DNA of 64,000 bases from Dillenia suffruticosa (taxonomy: Eukaryota > Streptophyta > Magnoliopsida > Dilleniales > Dilleniaceae): positions 10,803,001 through 10,867,000 of the forward strand of contig JAVTVX010000027.1 of the NCBI GenBank assembly GCA_033439265.1, in the 5' to 3' direction. Position 1 is the stretch's first letter, and each line of letters opens with the position of its first letter. Of the stretch, positions 24,963 through 36,754 are shown piece after piece. Both the position numbers and the translations under genes were made by a program. The notes under the pieces were generated by a model. That model was not told the origin of the DNA. It was given only the letters and a program-made list of their open reading frames with translations, and searched no databases.

Positions 24963-27518
24963 ATAATTGAAAACATATGTTTTCACCCAAAAATATGCCC
25001 GCACGTGCATGCACGGATTCCAAATCCGTCGCTAATTCAGCGACGGATAATTTTTTGACGAGTTTGTATTCCGCTAAATTAGCGACGGATTTTAGTGACA
25101 AAAATTATCTGTCGCTAAATTTAGCGACGAATAATTTTTCGTCACTAAATTTTGTGACGAATTTTAGCCACGAAAACTTATTTGTTGCTAAATTTAGCGA
25201 CGGATTCCAGATTTTCGTCGTTAAATTTAGCGACGGATTTCTAATTTTCATCGCTAAATTTTTGCGACGCGTTATTAGCGATGAAAAATTTTTCGTCGCT
25301 AAATCCGTCGCTAATGTTTTTAGCGACGAATTTTTTTAAAATTTCCGTCGCTAAATTTGTGGCTAAAACGCTGTTTTTTTGTAGTGCATGTTATATATTT
25401 GAATATGTATATTTAGATATCTGAGATTGGATTAGAATACTAAATGAAAATATAATGTGATAATATTAAATAATAAACTAAAGCTAAATCATGGTTTAAT
25501 GTTTAATTTAACTAAGGTAGAGTTATATACATGTTTATGTAATCTATAATCTTATAAGAAGAAAAATATGAAAATATTTTATTTAAATAGTTAGATTTTC
25601 ATTTAATATTAGATATATGATATCAAAATCAAAAAATACATTTTATATATATTTTGATTTTAGTTATTTGCTTAAATACGTTTGGATTTAAATTTATATA
25701 CTAAAAATATAGTGTGCGTAGTGTGCATGTCATATATCAGTAGTTATTTGTTAAAAGAGAACTAAATATCACTGGTTAATTTTTTTATGTCTTTATTGTT
25801 TTAAATTTTTTTAGTATCTCTGCGGTGAGGAGAATGGGAAAGAAGTTTTGCGGTTCTCAAAACCACAAGGTGATTGTGCATTTAGCAGAACTGCAATGTG
25901 ATTCTGCGTTTAGTAGAATGAGAAGAAGTAGATCGACAAGGTGTTTCTGTGTTTCATAGAATAAGAATGTTGTTCTGCATAGTACAGAACTACAAAATAT
26001 TGAAATAATTATTTAACGATAAGTATGCTAAATTATCTATTAAATACCTGGATAATATTTATGTTTGCGTAAAAATTAAAATATGTAAGTATTAATCTGA
26101 AACTATATTATTTAATAATTTTGATGTAAAGAATACATAAATTTTAATGTTTAATTAAAATTTTGTAAAATATACAAAATATTCAAAAACAATTAACTTA
26201 TTTAAATATTTAATAGAATAAATTAAGTATTGCATTGGATGCTATTGAATTGTAAAGTTTTAAAATCAGAGTTTGAATGATTCTAGTAATCATTGTTTAT
26301 GTTAAAGGTCTATTGAATTTTTCTTTGTCCATTGAAAACCTTTATAGATTGTAGTTTTGAATAAAGTGTTAATTGTATTATCAAATATAAAATATTAAAT
26401 AACATAGTAAAAGCAAAACTTATAGATACTAACATGTAATTTAAAATTTTACAAGAGGAAAAATATTTAGATATTTAAATATTGTGCGTATAATACACAC
26501 AACATTTAAATATTTAAATATTTATTTAAAATTAAGCATTCTAAATGAAAAGGGAAAAATGTATATCTTACGTACGTATTTATCTAACACTATCTAAGTT
26601 ACATATTAAATTAAATATATGTGGAAAAAATGTATACATCTAATGTTATGTTTAGAGGGTATAACCTTTTTTGAGTGGTTTTATATATATATATTTTTGT
26701 TCTAGGTTGTGATAAGTTTTTTATTTTTAATATAGAGAGAGGTTTATAGATTTTTAAGAGGGGTGACAAGATGTAGTGTGTGTCCAAATGTAGTGTTTGT
26801 GGCGTTCGTGTTATATATTAAAAATCATAGATGTTAACTTAGAAAAAGGATTTTTTTAAATGGATTTAAATTTGGTTGTTCACTTTTTTTTTTTTATTGT
26901 TTTTGCATTGTTTGCAGTAGTTGTGCGCAAAGCAATGTTTTGTTGTTTGTAGAATCGTGACGTGGAAAGCGGTTTGCAGAACCATTGTGTTTCTATTGTT
27001 GGTAGAACCATCGTGGTTCTATAGTTGGTAGAACTTTCACGTGGTTCTGCGGCTTGCAGAACTGCCAAGTGGTTCCACGGTTGGCAGAATCACTAAGCGG
27101 TTTAGTGGTTGGCAGAGTGACGAGGCGGTACTCGGAAGGAAGCACGAGAGGTTTATGGAATAACTGGTTTATGGAATAACTGTGGTATATTTGAAATTAT
27201 AGTTTTTATTTCTTAATTTTCTATCGTACATATTATTTAAATATTTTAAAAAATTTTAATATCAAGTATCCAAATAAAGACAAAAAAATAGTTGGATAAT
27301 ATTAATGTTTGTGTAAAAATTGAAATAAATAAATAATAATAATTTGAAACCATAAAATTTAATATTTAAAAAATAAAAAACACGCAAGATTGAAAATTTA
27401 AAGATGGCATTTAAAATTTAAAATTAAAAGAAATTGAAAGAAGGGTTGCCGATAAGATGGAATGGATGTAGATTTAATAAGGAGAGCTTAGGACAATGGA
27501 ATAGGTCAGTCGTAATAA

Positions 27519-28252
27519 ATGCTCACAATAAATGGTTGGAAAGAGAGTCATACAAAACAAATCAGTTTTTTGAACTTTATTGATAACTTTCACGATACGT
27601 CTTTTTGTTTTCTTTGGTTTGCTGTCTTTTCTTCTTCCTTGGTTCCTTTTACCCTCATCCTTTTGGTATTTCCTTATTGTATGCCTTTCATAGCGTATTC
27701 CTTTTTTTGCTGGATTGGTTTGTTTGTTGACAGGGTATTTCTTTCTTTGCTAGTTTGGTTTGTTTGTTGTACTCCGTCGTTGTGCAGAGTAGAGTATAGT
27801 GCAGAGAAACAGTTTTTTAAAGAGAACGCCGATGAATGTAAGCACGAAGTAAGTACTGTTTAGTTTGTTCGATACACGAGCATTATTGCTTTGTTATCTC
27901 CTTCACAGAGTAAAACATTTTTCAAAAGCAATTGGTGAAAGGAAAAAACTGATAAATGGGCCAAGAAATCTAATGAGTTTCTTGAGTTAATGTAGTGGTA
28001 TCTGTTATGTTGCTTTCTTTACTTTGTTGTATATAGTGAATGTTTTTTGTGTAAAAAGGATATTTGAAGGAAACAACATGAATATACAAGTATGCAACTA
28101 CTACCATTGTTGAGTTCATTTAGTATTTTTAATTTTTTTGGTTTCTTTCTTTTGGTACAGAACAAAATAATTGAATTTTATAGAATTAATGTATTGGTAT
28201 CTTTGATGATGTACGTTGGTATTTTTCATAATGTTTTTTGTTTTCTTGTCAG
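27519..28252 (+). other. 5' leader exon and leader intron of the right-arm gene
   Basis: The pyrimidine-rich leader ends at a GAA/GTAAGT donor (27848/27849), and the intron ends at 'ttcttgtcag' (28252). A hydrophobic frame of 114 codons starting at 27519 runs through the leader and over the donor. It stays open here but is broken in the left copy, so I do not count it as a gene. Confidence 0.5.
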
Positions 28253-28320
28253 AATTCCAAAGGAAAGTAAAACAGTTTAGGTTTGATTTTAGGGAGAGTG
28301 TACGTTTATTGTTACGAACA

Positions 28321-29597
28321 ATGGAAAACGGAGGCAGAATCAGTGACATTAAGAGTACAATGACATGGAGAGAATTGGAGATCACAGCTAAAGAGATGGG
28401 TTTAGGGGCTGATTTTCATTTAAGATTACCTGTAGGATGAAAGAGCGAATGAAATGGGAGAGAGATCAGTCCCTATATATAAGAAGTATGTAAGATATGG
28501 TGTATAGGTGCCTTATTTAGGTCCGTTGGCTGTTGTTCTGAGATGTTAGAATATATTTCCAACTTTGTTCATCCTTAGTGCATGGAAACTGATAGTGGCC
28601 ATGCTAGTTTACTGAGTTTCTGTCGTTTGAGATTTGATTTTGAAATTCTATTGTCTGTTTTTTGTCTAAGAAAGTATGCCATAGGAGATGCAAATGAGGA
28701 TTGGTATTACGTCCAGCCGTGAAAAGAGTCTAAATGGAAGTTTTTTTATAGGGAGACTCTTGATAGGTTATGGAAAAAAAAGTTTTTCTTTATGAACTTT
28801 GTAAAGGAAAGTTTGATGCCATTTATCCCGGTAGATGGTGAACCTCTTGTATTGCCTTCGAATTCTGTGGCTTCTCCTTCGGTACATGCTGGTTTTGTTA
28901 AATCGGTTGGTAAATATTGTGTCGCAAAGGGTAGTGCTATCTGGGTGGAGACATTCATTGATGATCAAATGCTAATACTGGCTGGTCTCTTGTTACATGA
29001 GAATATTGAGATTGAAAGGCCACATTTGTTAGCGAAAAAATCCAAGAATGTTGTAGACTTTCTAGGTTTCGCGGAAGTTAATGACCTGAAGAGAGTTACT
29101 ACTATAAGGAAATAAAGCATTTCGCACAAAAAAAAGCTGAGGAAAGAGAAAGTCAGTCTGAGGAGCGTACATTGTGAGAGACTTTTTCAAGAAAGAAAAG
29201 AAAGTTTGTTTGGATATCTGGGAGTGAGGAGGGGAATGATGGTGACGAGATCAGGAAACAAAGCAAATAGAGTGGTATGGTTGGGGATGGTGGCGAAAAC
29301 CAGAAGGATTTGATTGTCGTCACTGATGAGGGTGATGATGGCCAGAACGAGGTAGATTTGGGGAGGAATTGGATGTGTTGATCATGGAGTCTGCTGTAGA
29401 AAAAGAAGCATGGTTAACTACTGCAATGTTAACGGCTCAAAGAGGCTCCAGTAGTGCTGTTCCACCGATTGATACATTCAAAGATGTAAAATAGAAGGGA
29501 GTTGTTGCAAGCTGTGATCATCAAGACTTTTACTATTTAGATCTGGACAAAGCCAGAAAGTTTGTGGACGAAATTAATTTTACCTGTAATGAAGGTG
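28321..29597 (+). pseudogene. Transposase_28-like protein, right-arm copy, 5' part (split by a CACTA element)
   Basis: The ATG at 28321 ('MENGGRISDIKSTM') matches the left copy. The frame then shows 'IYKKYVRYGV' followed by TAG, 'VPYLGPLAVVL', and later 'KESLMPFIPVDGEPLVL', 'SVHAGFVKS' and 'GSAIWVETFIDDQML'. Defects relative to the left copy are: TAG after 'VRYGV'; TGA after 'DWYYVQP' (28721-28723), where the left copy reads 'VQLR'; and a 1-bp loss in 'ataaggaaa' near 29107. Other differences show the left copy's lesions are independent: here the 2 bp near 28920 and the 40 bp near 28610 are present. At 29597, after 'FTCNEG', the exon is interrupted by the 31.4-kb CACTA element and resumes at 61008. 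Dead gene. Confidence 0.6.
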
Positions 29598-30330
29598 CAC
29601 TACAAAAAAAAACCCATTTTAGCGACGGATTTAGGGACCAAAAATTCAGAAAAATTCTTCGCTAAAATTTTTAGCGACGGAATTTGCGACAAAAAATTTT
29701 TCATCACTAATGATGCATCGCAAAAATTTAGTAACAAAAGTGGCGGATTCGTCGTCAATTTAGGGACAAAAATATTTTCGTCGCTAAAATCCATCGCAAA
29801 TTTAGCGACAAATATTTTTGTCGCTAAAATTCGTCCCCAATTTAGTTACAAAAAAGTTTTCGTCGCTAAAATTTATCACTATTTTAGTAACAAAAATATT
29901 TCGTCACCAAAATTCGTTGCCAATTTAGCGACAAAATATACAATTTGTAGCCAATTTAGCGACAAAAATATTTGTCGCTAAAATTCGTTGCCAATTTGGT
30001 TTCAAAACATTATTCGTCGCTAAAATTTTGCGACGGAAAAGTTTCGTCGCTAAAATCATTCGCTAACTTTAGCAAATTTAGCAACGGAAATCTTCTATTT
30101 AGCGACGGCTTTACATGTCGTCGCTAAATTTAAGAACGGATATATTTTTTAAGCGATGGATGTATTTTTGTTCGATAATTTTAGGATTTAGTGACAGATT
30201 TCTTTTAGGGGATTTCTTCCAATTTAGGGACGAATATTTTTTTCGTCGCTAAATGTTTAGATACAGAGATTTTCTTGGCTAAGTTTAGCCACAAATTTAG
30301 CGATGGATTTAATAAAAAATAAATTTTGTT
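29598..30330. repeat. Left subterminal repeat region of the large CACTA element
   Basis: More than twenty copies of a 'ttagcgacaaa/ttcgtcgctaa' motif occur in both orientations, with substitutions. In En/Spm-type elements such arrays are the binding sites of the TNPA-like protein. The open frame 29562-29981 is a translation of the array. Confidence 0.85.
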
Positions 30331-30790
30331 ATTTATTCATATTTTGGCCTATTAATTAAAAAAATGTTATCCTGTAATATCTATCCAATCCGATATTATT
30401 AGCAATCCAACCAATAACTCATCAATATCTAATTCAACTAATAAACCATACAAAAATAAAAAAAAAATTCATTCCAACCAAAATATATATGGAATTCCAA
30501 AATGAAAATGTCAACATCCTGATAATGAAAATGTCTAACAGATAATTAATAGTTTCATAAATTCCACGTAATATAAAAATAAAATCAAATAAATATAAAT
30601 ATAGTGAAATATTAAACATCTAGATAATATTAGTATTGTCCACCACCGACCACCCACTAAGTCGTTATCTTGATCTTCATTATGGACAACCATCGGTCAT
30701 TATCTCACTATCCTGGTCTTCATTTCATTAGTAGGAGGGGGCAAAGAAGGTTCATTTCATCAGTAGGAGGGGGGCAAAGAAGGGTCAGTC
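30331..30790. other. AT-rich spacer, no gene seen
   Basis: A/T-rich DNA between the subterminal repeats and the TNPA-like gene. A short 'tcatttcatcagtaggaggggg' phrase is repeated at 30720-30775. Nothing else is recognisable. It may hold the polyadenylation region of the gene to its right. Confidence 0.6.
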
Positions 30791-30796
30791 ATTATG

Positions 30797-31285
30797 CTAC
30801 TCTTCGTCTGGGTCATCAGCAAGCAAAGAAGGGGGAACCTGACTCTGTGACGGAAGAAACTGACTTGCATCCAAATTGAGGTGCTGTAAAATAAGTCGTT
30901 GTGTTACCTCAAGTGATTGTCTAATTTCTTTGATTTCTTCGATTTCTTCATCTTTTTTTGCAAGTTGCACTTTGATTTCTTCGTCTTTCAATGCAAGTTG
31001 CGTTTTGAGGTCATGTACTTCTTTATCTAGTTGCATTTCTTTTCTTGAAGCCATCGCGGTAGAAGATGGACCTGGTGTAGAAGATGGACCTGGTGTGTAC
31101 ATTCTGCTCAATGATCCCATCCCAAGGATTCTTCCCCTTTTTATCCCACCAGATGCCTCTAACCACAAAGCCATACTATCAACAGATGGCTCAGATAAGG
31201 GATCATGATCAGCACTACTTGAATTCGTCAACAAAAGTTCATTATATTTTTCCTGTATTATTAAGACAAAAATAAAAAAATACAA
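30797..31285 (-). CDS. TNPA-like / Ptta-En-Spm family protein, C-terminal exon
   Basis: The frame is open from about 31260 to the stop at 30797. Early on it reads 'LWLEASGGIKRGRILGMGSL', which fits the 'VGGxKRGRVYGLGS' signature of plant Ptta/En/Spm transposase proteins. A GPSST linker follows, then a strongly charged heptad stretch ('LKTQLALKDEEIKVQLAKKDEEIEEIKE', given here in pieces) that should form a coiled coil, then an acidic end. In En/Spm elements this second protein binds subterminal repeats and brings the ends together. It lies downstream of the TNP2 gene on the same strand, the usual order. The upstream exons are 33640-33926, about 34005-34075 and 34245-34438. A 1-bp loss in one of them suggests the gene as a whole no longer works. 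Confidence 0.6.
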   Translation of the reverse strand: MYFFIFVLIIQEKYNELLLTNSSSADHDPLSEPSVDSMALWLEASGGIKRGRILGMGSLSRMYTPGPSSTPGPSSTAMASRKEMQLDKEVHDLKTQLALKDEEIKVQLAKKDEEIEEIKEIRQSLEVTQRLILQHLNLDASQFLPSQSQVPPSLLADDPDEE

Positions 31286-31289
31286 TAAA

Positions 31290-33630
31290 ACTATAAGAAA
31301 AAATAATTACAAGGTCATGAATTCAACTAATTGATCATGTATGATAGAATTAAAAGCTGTCGTATTGCATTGATGCCATCGCCTGAAAAGAACCTATCAC
31401 AAAGTGATTCAAAGTTATGGTTATGGGCAGAGCTACTATACTATACCAAGAGAAAGAGAAAGAGAACTCAAAAGTCAAATTTTTGTCGGGGGAATTGCAT
31501 TCTATTTTTCTAACGTGGAGGTGTCCAATATATATATATGGCTAGAAAGAATAATTCAGAAAACTAAATTAAGCTAAATTGTGCTTATAAGTACTTAACT
31601 CGTGCTATAATCATAGACAAAACTCATGCTGGAATTTTTTTTAGTGGTAAATTATATAAAAACTTCAAATTTATCTCTTTTAAAGGAAATATGTCAATTA
31701 CAGTGTAACAAAAGTCTTATCATACATAAAAATATATTAATTAAAAGAATAATTTGCACCGGGTTGGTGGGTTGGTAGCTATGCTAAGAAATAAAATTAC
31801 AGAAATCTAAGCTTCCTTGGTTGACTCTTGATTGACTCAATAACATGTTATACTAAGTTGACAATTTGACAATTGCTCTTTTGCAACCATATGACCACCA
31901 TAGCTACTTGACAATAACACGAACTTTTACTGAAAAAATTTTCTCAAATGGTTGTTTTGGTTCTGATCCAAATTTTGGTTTGATATGATTTTTTTAGTTT
32001 CAATGATTTTTACCCATTTTTACTATTCTTTTCATGGTTTGATTTCAATAGTGGTGTTAAAATTAGACAAAAATCAATTTCATGTGGTTCGGTGCTCCTT
32101 ATTTGAAAATTTGAGTATGTCTAATTAAATAAATCCCAAAGTTAATGTTGCATATATACACGATGGTACCACTGTCATTTTCAAAGCAATAAATCAATAA
32201 AAAATAAATAAATTAAAAAGTCAAAAGAAAAAGTATAATATAAACAATTCTGAGTGTTATGTTGCTATCTTTTCATTAGAGAGGCTTATGCTCGCCGCCA
32301 AAGAAGAATTCTGAATTGGTGTGTCTCGGTATGAGTTTTTTCTCTCAAAAACTTACTGTTCTATTTTCTTCTCTAAAAAACTTACTGTACTATTTTTTTA
32401 CACCACGACTTTGAAACATAGACCCCCACATATATATTATTGTCAAGGTTATTATGCACCACTTTTTTATCTTCACAAGCTACAAAATTGGTAAATAAAC
32501 AATCGAGAGAGAGAGTCCTTTGATATGTACAAGAAAATTAGACAATATCAAGGATAAAGTCCTTTGATATTGATATATACAAGAAAATTAGACAATATCA
32601 AGGATAAAGTGCAAGAGATTATGTTCCAGTCTCAAATTTGATTGATTTGGGAGTTTATAATGATTATTTTTCAAGTGAGCTAGGGATTGACAAAATTGTT
32701 CCTAACCATATGAACAGGGACTTGTCTAGTTAATTTTGAGTGTCAATTATATGAAAGAAAGGAATCATTAAAGCTAGAAACACTTAAAACAAAAAAACAT
32801 GGTTCGTTTGAGTAATAAATTTATTAGCAGGATCACAAGTTTTTATATAATTCATGAAATGACAACATGTTAATATTTTGGATTCACCAAAGCTGATGAA
32901 TTGAACAAAACTTTGAAGAGATAACAAAATATGTCATTTTCTTTGGTCATTTTCACAAAGGGAAGAGCCAAAAATCAATCTATCCATTTACACTTTCGAT
33001 GCATTAACCTATGGGAAACATAAAGATATTTGAGAGAAAAATGATGAGACCCAAACTTATAATTATCATTCCCTAGGTCCAAACCTGGAAAGAACTACTG
33101 GTACAACATGATCATACCTCCTAGGTTAGCCTATAAAATTTCTTATTAATATTACCAATGGGAATCCATCAGCGAACACCAAAATACCGAAATGTCCTTT
33201 CCTCCTTTTCTCTTATAAGATTCTATGGATGCAAAATCGAAAAGCAATTACTTTGATTAATAAAAATCAAAATTATAATGTATGCTTGGGGAGGGAAGAC
33301 CATTTAGATTATATCATATTGTATTAAAAAAGGAAGAAAAAAATAGATGCATGTATATTTATCGTGCAAGAGAAGGAGAAATCTAGGCCTATGGAATTGC
33401 AATTTTAATTGTCAAAGTTTCAATTACATATCGATATTACTTTTGCTCTCTCCCCACTCCAAGTGTTGTCCTTCTTTTGAAATGTTCGCTCAAAAGTGTC
33501 GATATATGATGGCTCAAATCCCTTTTCCTTGGCCTAAAAAAAATTTAAAAAAGAATCATTTAAAGTTAACAATAATAATAAAATAGTAAAAAAGGAATTA
33601 AATGAATTAAATAAAAATATAAGTGTTTGA
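31290..33630. other. Long AT-rich intron or spacer of the TNPA-like gene
   Basis: There is no domain-bearing frame on either strand. The stretch lies between two minus-strand exons of the same gene and is best read as a large intron, possibly with an old insertion. A 44- to 50-bp tandem duplication of 'gtcctttgatat...caaggataaa' lies at 32515-32608. Confidence 0.5.
32515..32608. repeat. Two-copy tandem duplication
   Basis: 'gtcctttgatat', 'acaagaaaattagac' and 'aatatcaaggataaa' occur in order at 32515-32558 and again at 32559-32608. The second copy has six extra bases ('tgatat'). Confidence 0.9.
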
Positions 33631-33639
33631 AATAGTTAC

Positions 33640-33926
33640 CAATCTTTTTCTATGTTCATCGACATTGATTGACCCCCTCGCGTAAGTGGCAGACACTTGC
33701 CCGGAATTACAAGATCTATTCCTTTTATTCTGCTCACTTCTTTTTTTGATATCGTCGGACTCCCAAATTGCCAACATTCTTACCCAATTTTCCTCTATGA
33801 TGCAATTCGGTTTCTTCCGATTTGTTTTGGCTTTGTTGATCACATTTCGAATGTGATCACAGGCTTTTTTTTTTTGAAATTTCTTCTTATCTCAGTCTCT
33901 TCTGATTCAGCCCAACTAAACCTCCG
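33640..33926 (-). pseudogene. TNPA-like protein, middle exon with homopolymer frameshift
   Basis: The exon is bounded by an acceptor ('gtttattacag', AG at 33927-33928) and a donor (GTAACT at 33634-33639). It reads 'RRFSWAESEETEIRRNF', then a poly-lysine run, then 'NCIIEENWVRMLAIWESDD' and 'KRSEQNKRNRSC'. The W..ML..W.S...K..S..NK.NR pattern is the conserved core of the Ptta/En/Spm family. The poly-A run (11 A at 33864-33874 on the minus strand) puts the second half out of frame with the first; 12 A would join them. This may be a real frameshift or an assembly error in a homopolymer. Confidence 0.6.
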
Positions 33927-34004
33927 CTGTAATAAACAAAAAAACAATTATCTTAATTAAGGCAAAAATTTTAATTGATGTATCAATTTAAAGATAAAAT
34001 TTAC

Positions 34005-34075
34005 CTTAAATTCTCTCCACCATAATTCCTTTGTTTCATTCTCCGTGCTTGTGTAATTCATTGATATCCCTCCTC
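34005..34075 (-). CDS. TNPA-like protein, small exon
   Basis: On the minus strand 'NETKELWWREFK' ends at a donor (GTAAAT, 33999-34004) and joins in phase to the next exon starting at 33926 ('RRFSWAES'). The 'LWWREF' type sequence fits the stretch preceding the Ptta/En/Spm core. The upstream border is unclear, and an ATG lies near 34061. Confidence 0.45.
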
Positions 34076-34244
34076 AATGATTATTAACAATTTTATTTAT
34101 AATACGCACCACATATATTGGGTCTGAGAATCTATATATAAACAATTTATAAATGAGCAATGATAAATAATTAAGATAAATTAAAGAACCATAAATATAA
34201 ATAAAATAAACAAATGAAGTAAAATTTTAAAATTAAATACTTAC

Positions 34245-34438
34245 GAATCTCCACAAGTGGATATGAAGTTTTGCTCTATACTTGTATCCCCCACATCATT
34301 TGATTGTTGCATAGAAGGTGAAGGTGCAACTGATGGGGTTGAAGTAGAAGGACAGGGGGAAGGGGATGGCGAAGGGGAAAGAGAAAGGGAAGTGCTTGAT
34401 CTTCCTTGTGAAGTTCGAACATGTTTTCCACGTTTATA
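34245..34438 (-). CDS. TNPA-like protein, N-terminal Ser/Pro-rich exon
   Basis: The exon lies between an acceptor ('tgcttattag', AG at 34439-34440) and a perfect donor (GTAAGT at 34239-34244). It reads 'YKRGKHVRTSQGRSS', then a run of SPSPSP and STSTPS, then 'MQQSNDVGDTSIEQNF'. A basic start followed by a low-complexity Ser/Pro linker is usual at the N-terminus of CACTA second-gene proteins. No ATG was found directly upstream, so a further exon is expected. Confidence 0.5.
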
Positions 34439-34781
34439 CTAATAAGCATAAATGTTAAACAAATGACAAAAATAATAATTGCATGTTTTAACAATACATA
34501 AGAAAGGGCATGAAAAACTTATCATATTCAAACTTTTGTATCCGATAAAATGTTATCAAGAGTCCAACTACCAAACCCAAATTATCTACAAAAAAAGCAA
34601 ATTATTAGGTTTGGGATGCGAACATCGTTTAAAATTAGAGAAATACAAAATTAGTGATTAGCAAAAACATAAGCATATGTGTAGATAAATAAATAAATGA
34701 TGTATAATAAAGATAATTATATCATAAGGAAGCAAATTGAAATGTATTACATTGAGCATATCTATGTGTACAAAACTAAAC

Positions 34782-35494
34782 TTACCCGGTTTCAAAAATC
34801 AAAATTTTCATTGTCATCTCCACGTTCACATTCATCTCCTTCACCATCACCATCCTCATCCTCATCCTCATCTCATCCTCATTCTCAATATGAAAATATG
34901 ATTCTTCATCGTTATCCCCACAAATTTCATTTGGATCGACATCTATAATTGCTCCACATGGATCTCGTAAAGTTGGAATATCATATTCCTTCGTTTGAAT
35001 CGTGTTAGTAACTTCTTCTTGTTGATATGCCATATCAACCCAATGCTCTTCAATTTTTTTCCGTGCTTTTGTTTTGCATACAGGCCACCAAATAGTTTTG
35101 TCACGTTTCAAACTAGGATATGATGCATAATATACTTGAATTCCTTGCTGTGCCAATATAAATGGTTCATATTTCTTATACTTCTTCTTATGATTTATTT
35201 CAACCAAATTATACTTTGGATGCACCTTCATTCCTTTGATGGGGTCAAACCAAGTGCACTTAAATAATACCACTCGCAAATTTGCTCCAGGATACTCTAT
35301 CTCTATGATTTCATCCAATAAACCATAAAAATCATCTTTTACACTTCCATTATTGGATGACCGAACACATACCCCATTATTCATTGTGACTTTTCCAATT
35401 CCATATTATTGGGTGTGAAAATTAAATCCATTTATGAAATATGATGGCCAAGTTCGTACATATGAATTTGGACCCCATGATAGATGATATAACA
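34782..35494 (-). pseudogene. TNP2, DUF4216 C-terminal domain
   Basis: It begins, next to the nested element, with 'LYHLSWGPN' and 'YFINGFNFHT', then TAA at 35406-35408, then 'NNGVCVRSS', 'DDFYGLLDEIIEIEYPG', 'VVLFKCTWFDP', 'EPFILAQQGIQVYYASYP' and 'WWPVCKTKAR'. The YGxLxEIIEL...VxLFKCxWFD...PFILAxQAxQVFY pattern defines DUF4216. The tail is acidic with a degenerate DEMRMRM stretch and ends at 34782. The ATG at 35384 is not thought to be a true start. Confidence 0.8.
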
Positions 35495-36100
35495 CACTAC
35501 AAAAAAACAGACTTTTAGCCACAAATTTAGCGACGAAAATTTTAAAAAAATTCGTCGCTAAAAACATTAGCGACGGATTTAGCGACGAAAAATTTTTCGT
35601 CGCTAATAACGCGTCGCAAAAATTTAGCGACGGAAATTAGAAATCCGTTGCTAAATTTAGCGACGAAAATTGAAATCCGTCGCTAAATTTAGCGACAAAT
35701 AATTTTTCGTCGCTAAAATTCATCACAAACTTTAGCGACGAAAAATTATCCGTCGCTAAATTAGCGACATAAAAAAAATCCGTTGCTAAATTTAGCGACG
35801 AAAATCTAAAATTCGTCGCTAAATTTAGCGACAGATAATTTTTGTCGCTAAAATCCGTCACTAATTAAGGGGAAAAAAATCTGTAATAATTAAAAAATCC
35901 GTCGCTAAATTCAGCGACGGATTCAAATCCGTCGCTGATTTCAAATTCCGTCAAATGAAATGTTCAGGGAGGGCACGTGTCACCCGAGCGCCACCCTTGC
36001 CCACCCCGCACCCCGCCCGCCCGAGCGCGTGCCACCTGAGCCAGCACCCCACACCCCGCGCATGCACTCTTAATTTCTGGAAAATGCCTTCTACCTCCTG

Positions 36101-36176
36101 CCTCCACCGTGTTTCGAACTTCGAACTCCGCACTCCTCCGAACTCCTGCATGCAACCTGTAAACCACCGAGCCAAA
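36101..36176 (-). other. tRNA-like module (minus strand) in the nested CACTA element
   Basis: On the minus strand 'ggctcggtggtttacagg' resembles an A box and 'agttcgaa' a B box, duplicated here as 'gttcgaagttcgaa'. It ends 'cacggtggagg'. It is homologous to 24251-24327 and 56180-56247. No cloverleaf closes. Confidence 0.5.
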
Positions 36177-36754
36177 TATATTATTATGATATAAATTTCT
36201 TTTTTTATTATTTATTATCTTTATTTCATATTTTTCGAATAATAATAAAATAATATATAATAATAATTTAAAATAATAAATATAATAACTTTTTTTATTT
36301 ATACCACCAACCTAAAATAATATTAATTAAAAATAATAAATATGATAATTTTTAATAAAATAAAAAATAATAAAATACTAATTTAAAATAAAATAATAAA
36401 TTAATTAAAAAATATGTTTATATTATATTTTGATTTCTTCTTTTCTCTTTTATCTTATTATCTTATTATTTTTTTTCATTTTTATTTTATTTTTTTAATC
36501 TATAATTTAAAAATGGATTACAATATCTCAAAACTATAAAATTATAATTATCAATAAATTATAATATATTAATAATTTAAAAAATCTATATATTTAATTA
36601 TAAAATATTTTGATTCGTTATAATAAAATTATTATATATTATAATAAAATTATTATATATAAGAAATGAGAGTAGAAAGAAAAAAAAAATAGAGATAAGG
36701 AAAAAAAAGTGAGAATAGAAAATAAAGAGGAGGAAAAAAGTCACACAACAACAC

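Larger units (their letters stand above)
23659..25386. mobile_element. Non-autonomous CACTA (En/Spm) element at the centre of the inverted duplication
   Basis: It starts CACTACAAAAAATAGCC and ends ...GCTGTTTTTTTGTAGTG, the inverted ends of the CACTA superfamily. Both subterminal regions (23670-24030 and 25025-25370) are packed with copies of TTTAGCGACGAA/TTCGTCGCTAAA in both orientations, the binding-site-like repeats of these elements. The core holds a GC-rich piece with a tRNA-like module on the minus strand (24251-24327) and long A/T runs. No transposase is encoded; the open frames at 23741-24148 and 24977-25339 are translations of the subterminal repeats. The flanking triplets (ATT on the left, CAT on the right) do not match, unlike the other elements here. 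It would depend on a transposase supplied elsewhere. Confidence 0.9.
25387..29597 (-). repeat. Right arm of the inverted duplication, proximal part
   Basis: It begins 'catgttatatatttgaatatg' exactly at the end of the CACTA element and mirrors 23485 back to about 18530. Palindrome clusters at 25840-25990 and 26930-27130 correspond to those at 22850-23020 and 20940-21150. The mirrored 0.61-kb array is shorter here, so at least one unit was lost or gained. It is cut at 29597 by the large CACTA element. Confidence 0.85.

Noticed and set aside
23741-25339. Open frames of 135 and 120 codons with 'NLATDNFSSLNFVTNF' repeats
   Set aside because: They are translations of the CACTA subterminal repeats. 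The same peptides appear at 35637-35861 and 29562-29981 in other arrays.
27519-27863. 114-codon hydrophobic protein with several membrane segments
   Set aside because: It lies in a T-rich leader exon that ends in a conserved splice donor. The other copy has a TAA and a 1-bp loss, so there is no sign of selection on the frame.
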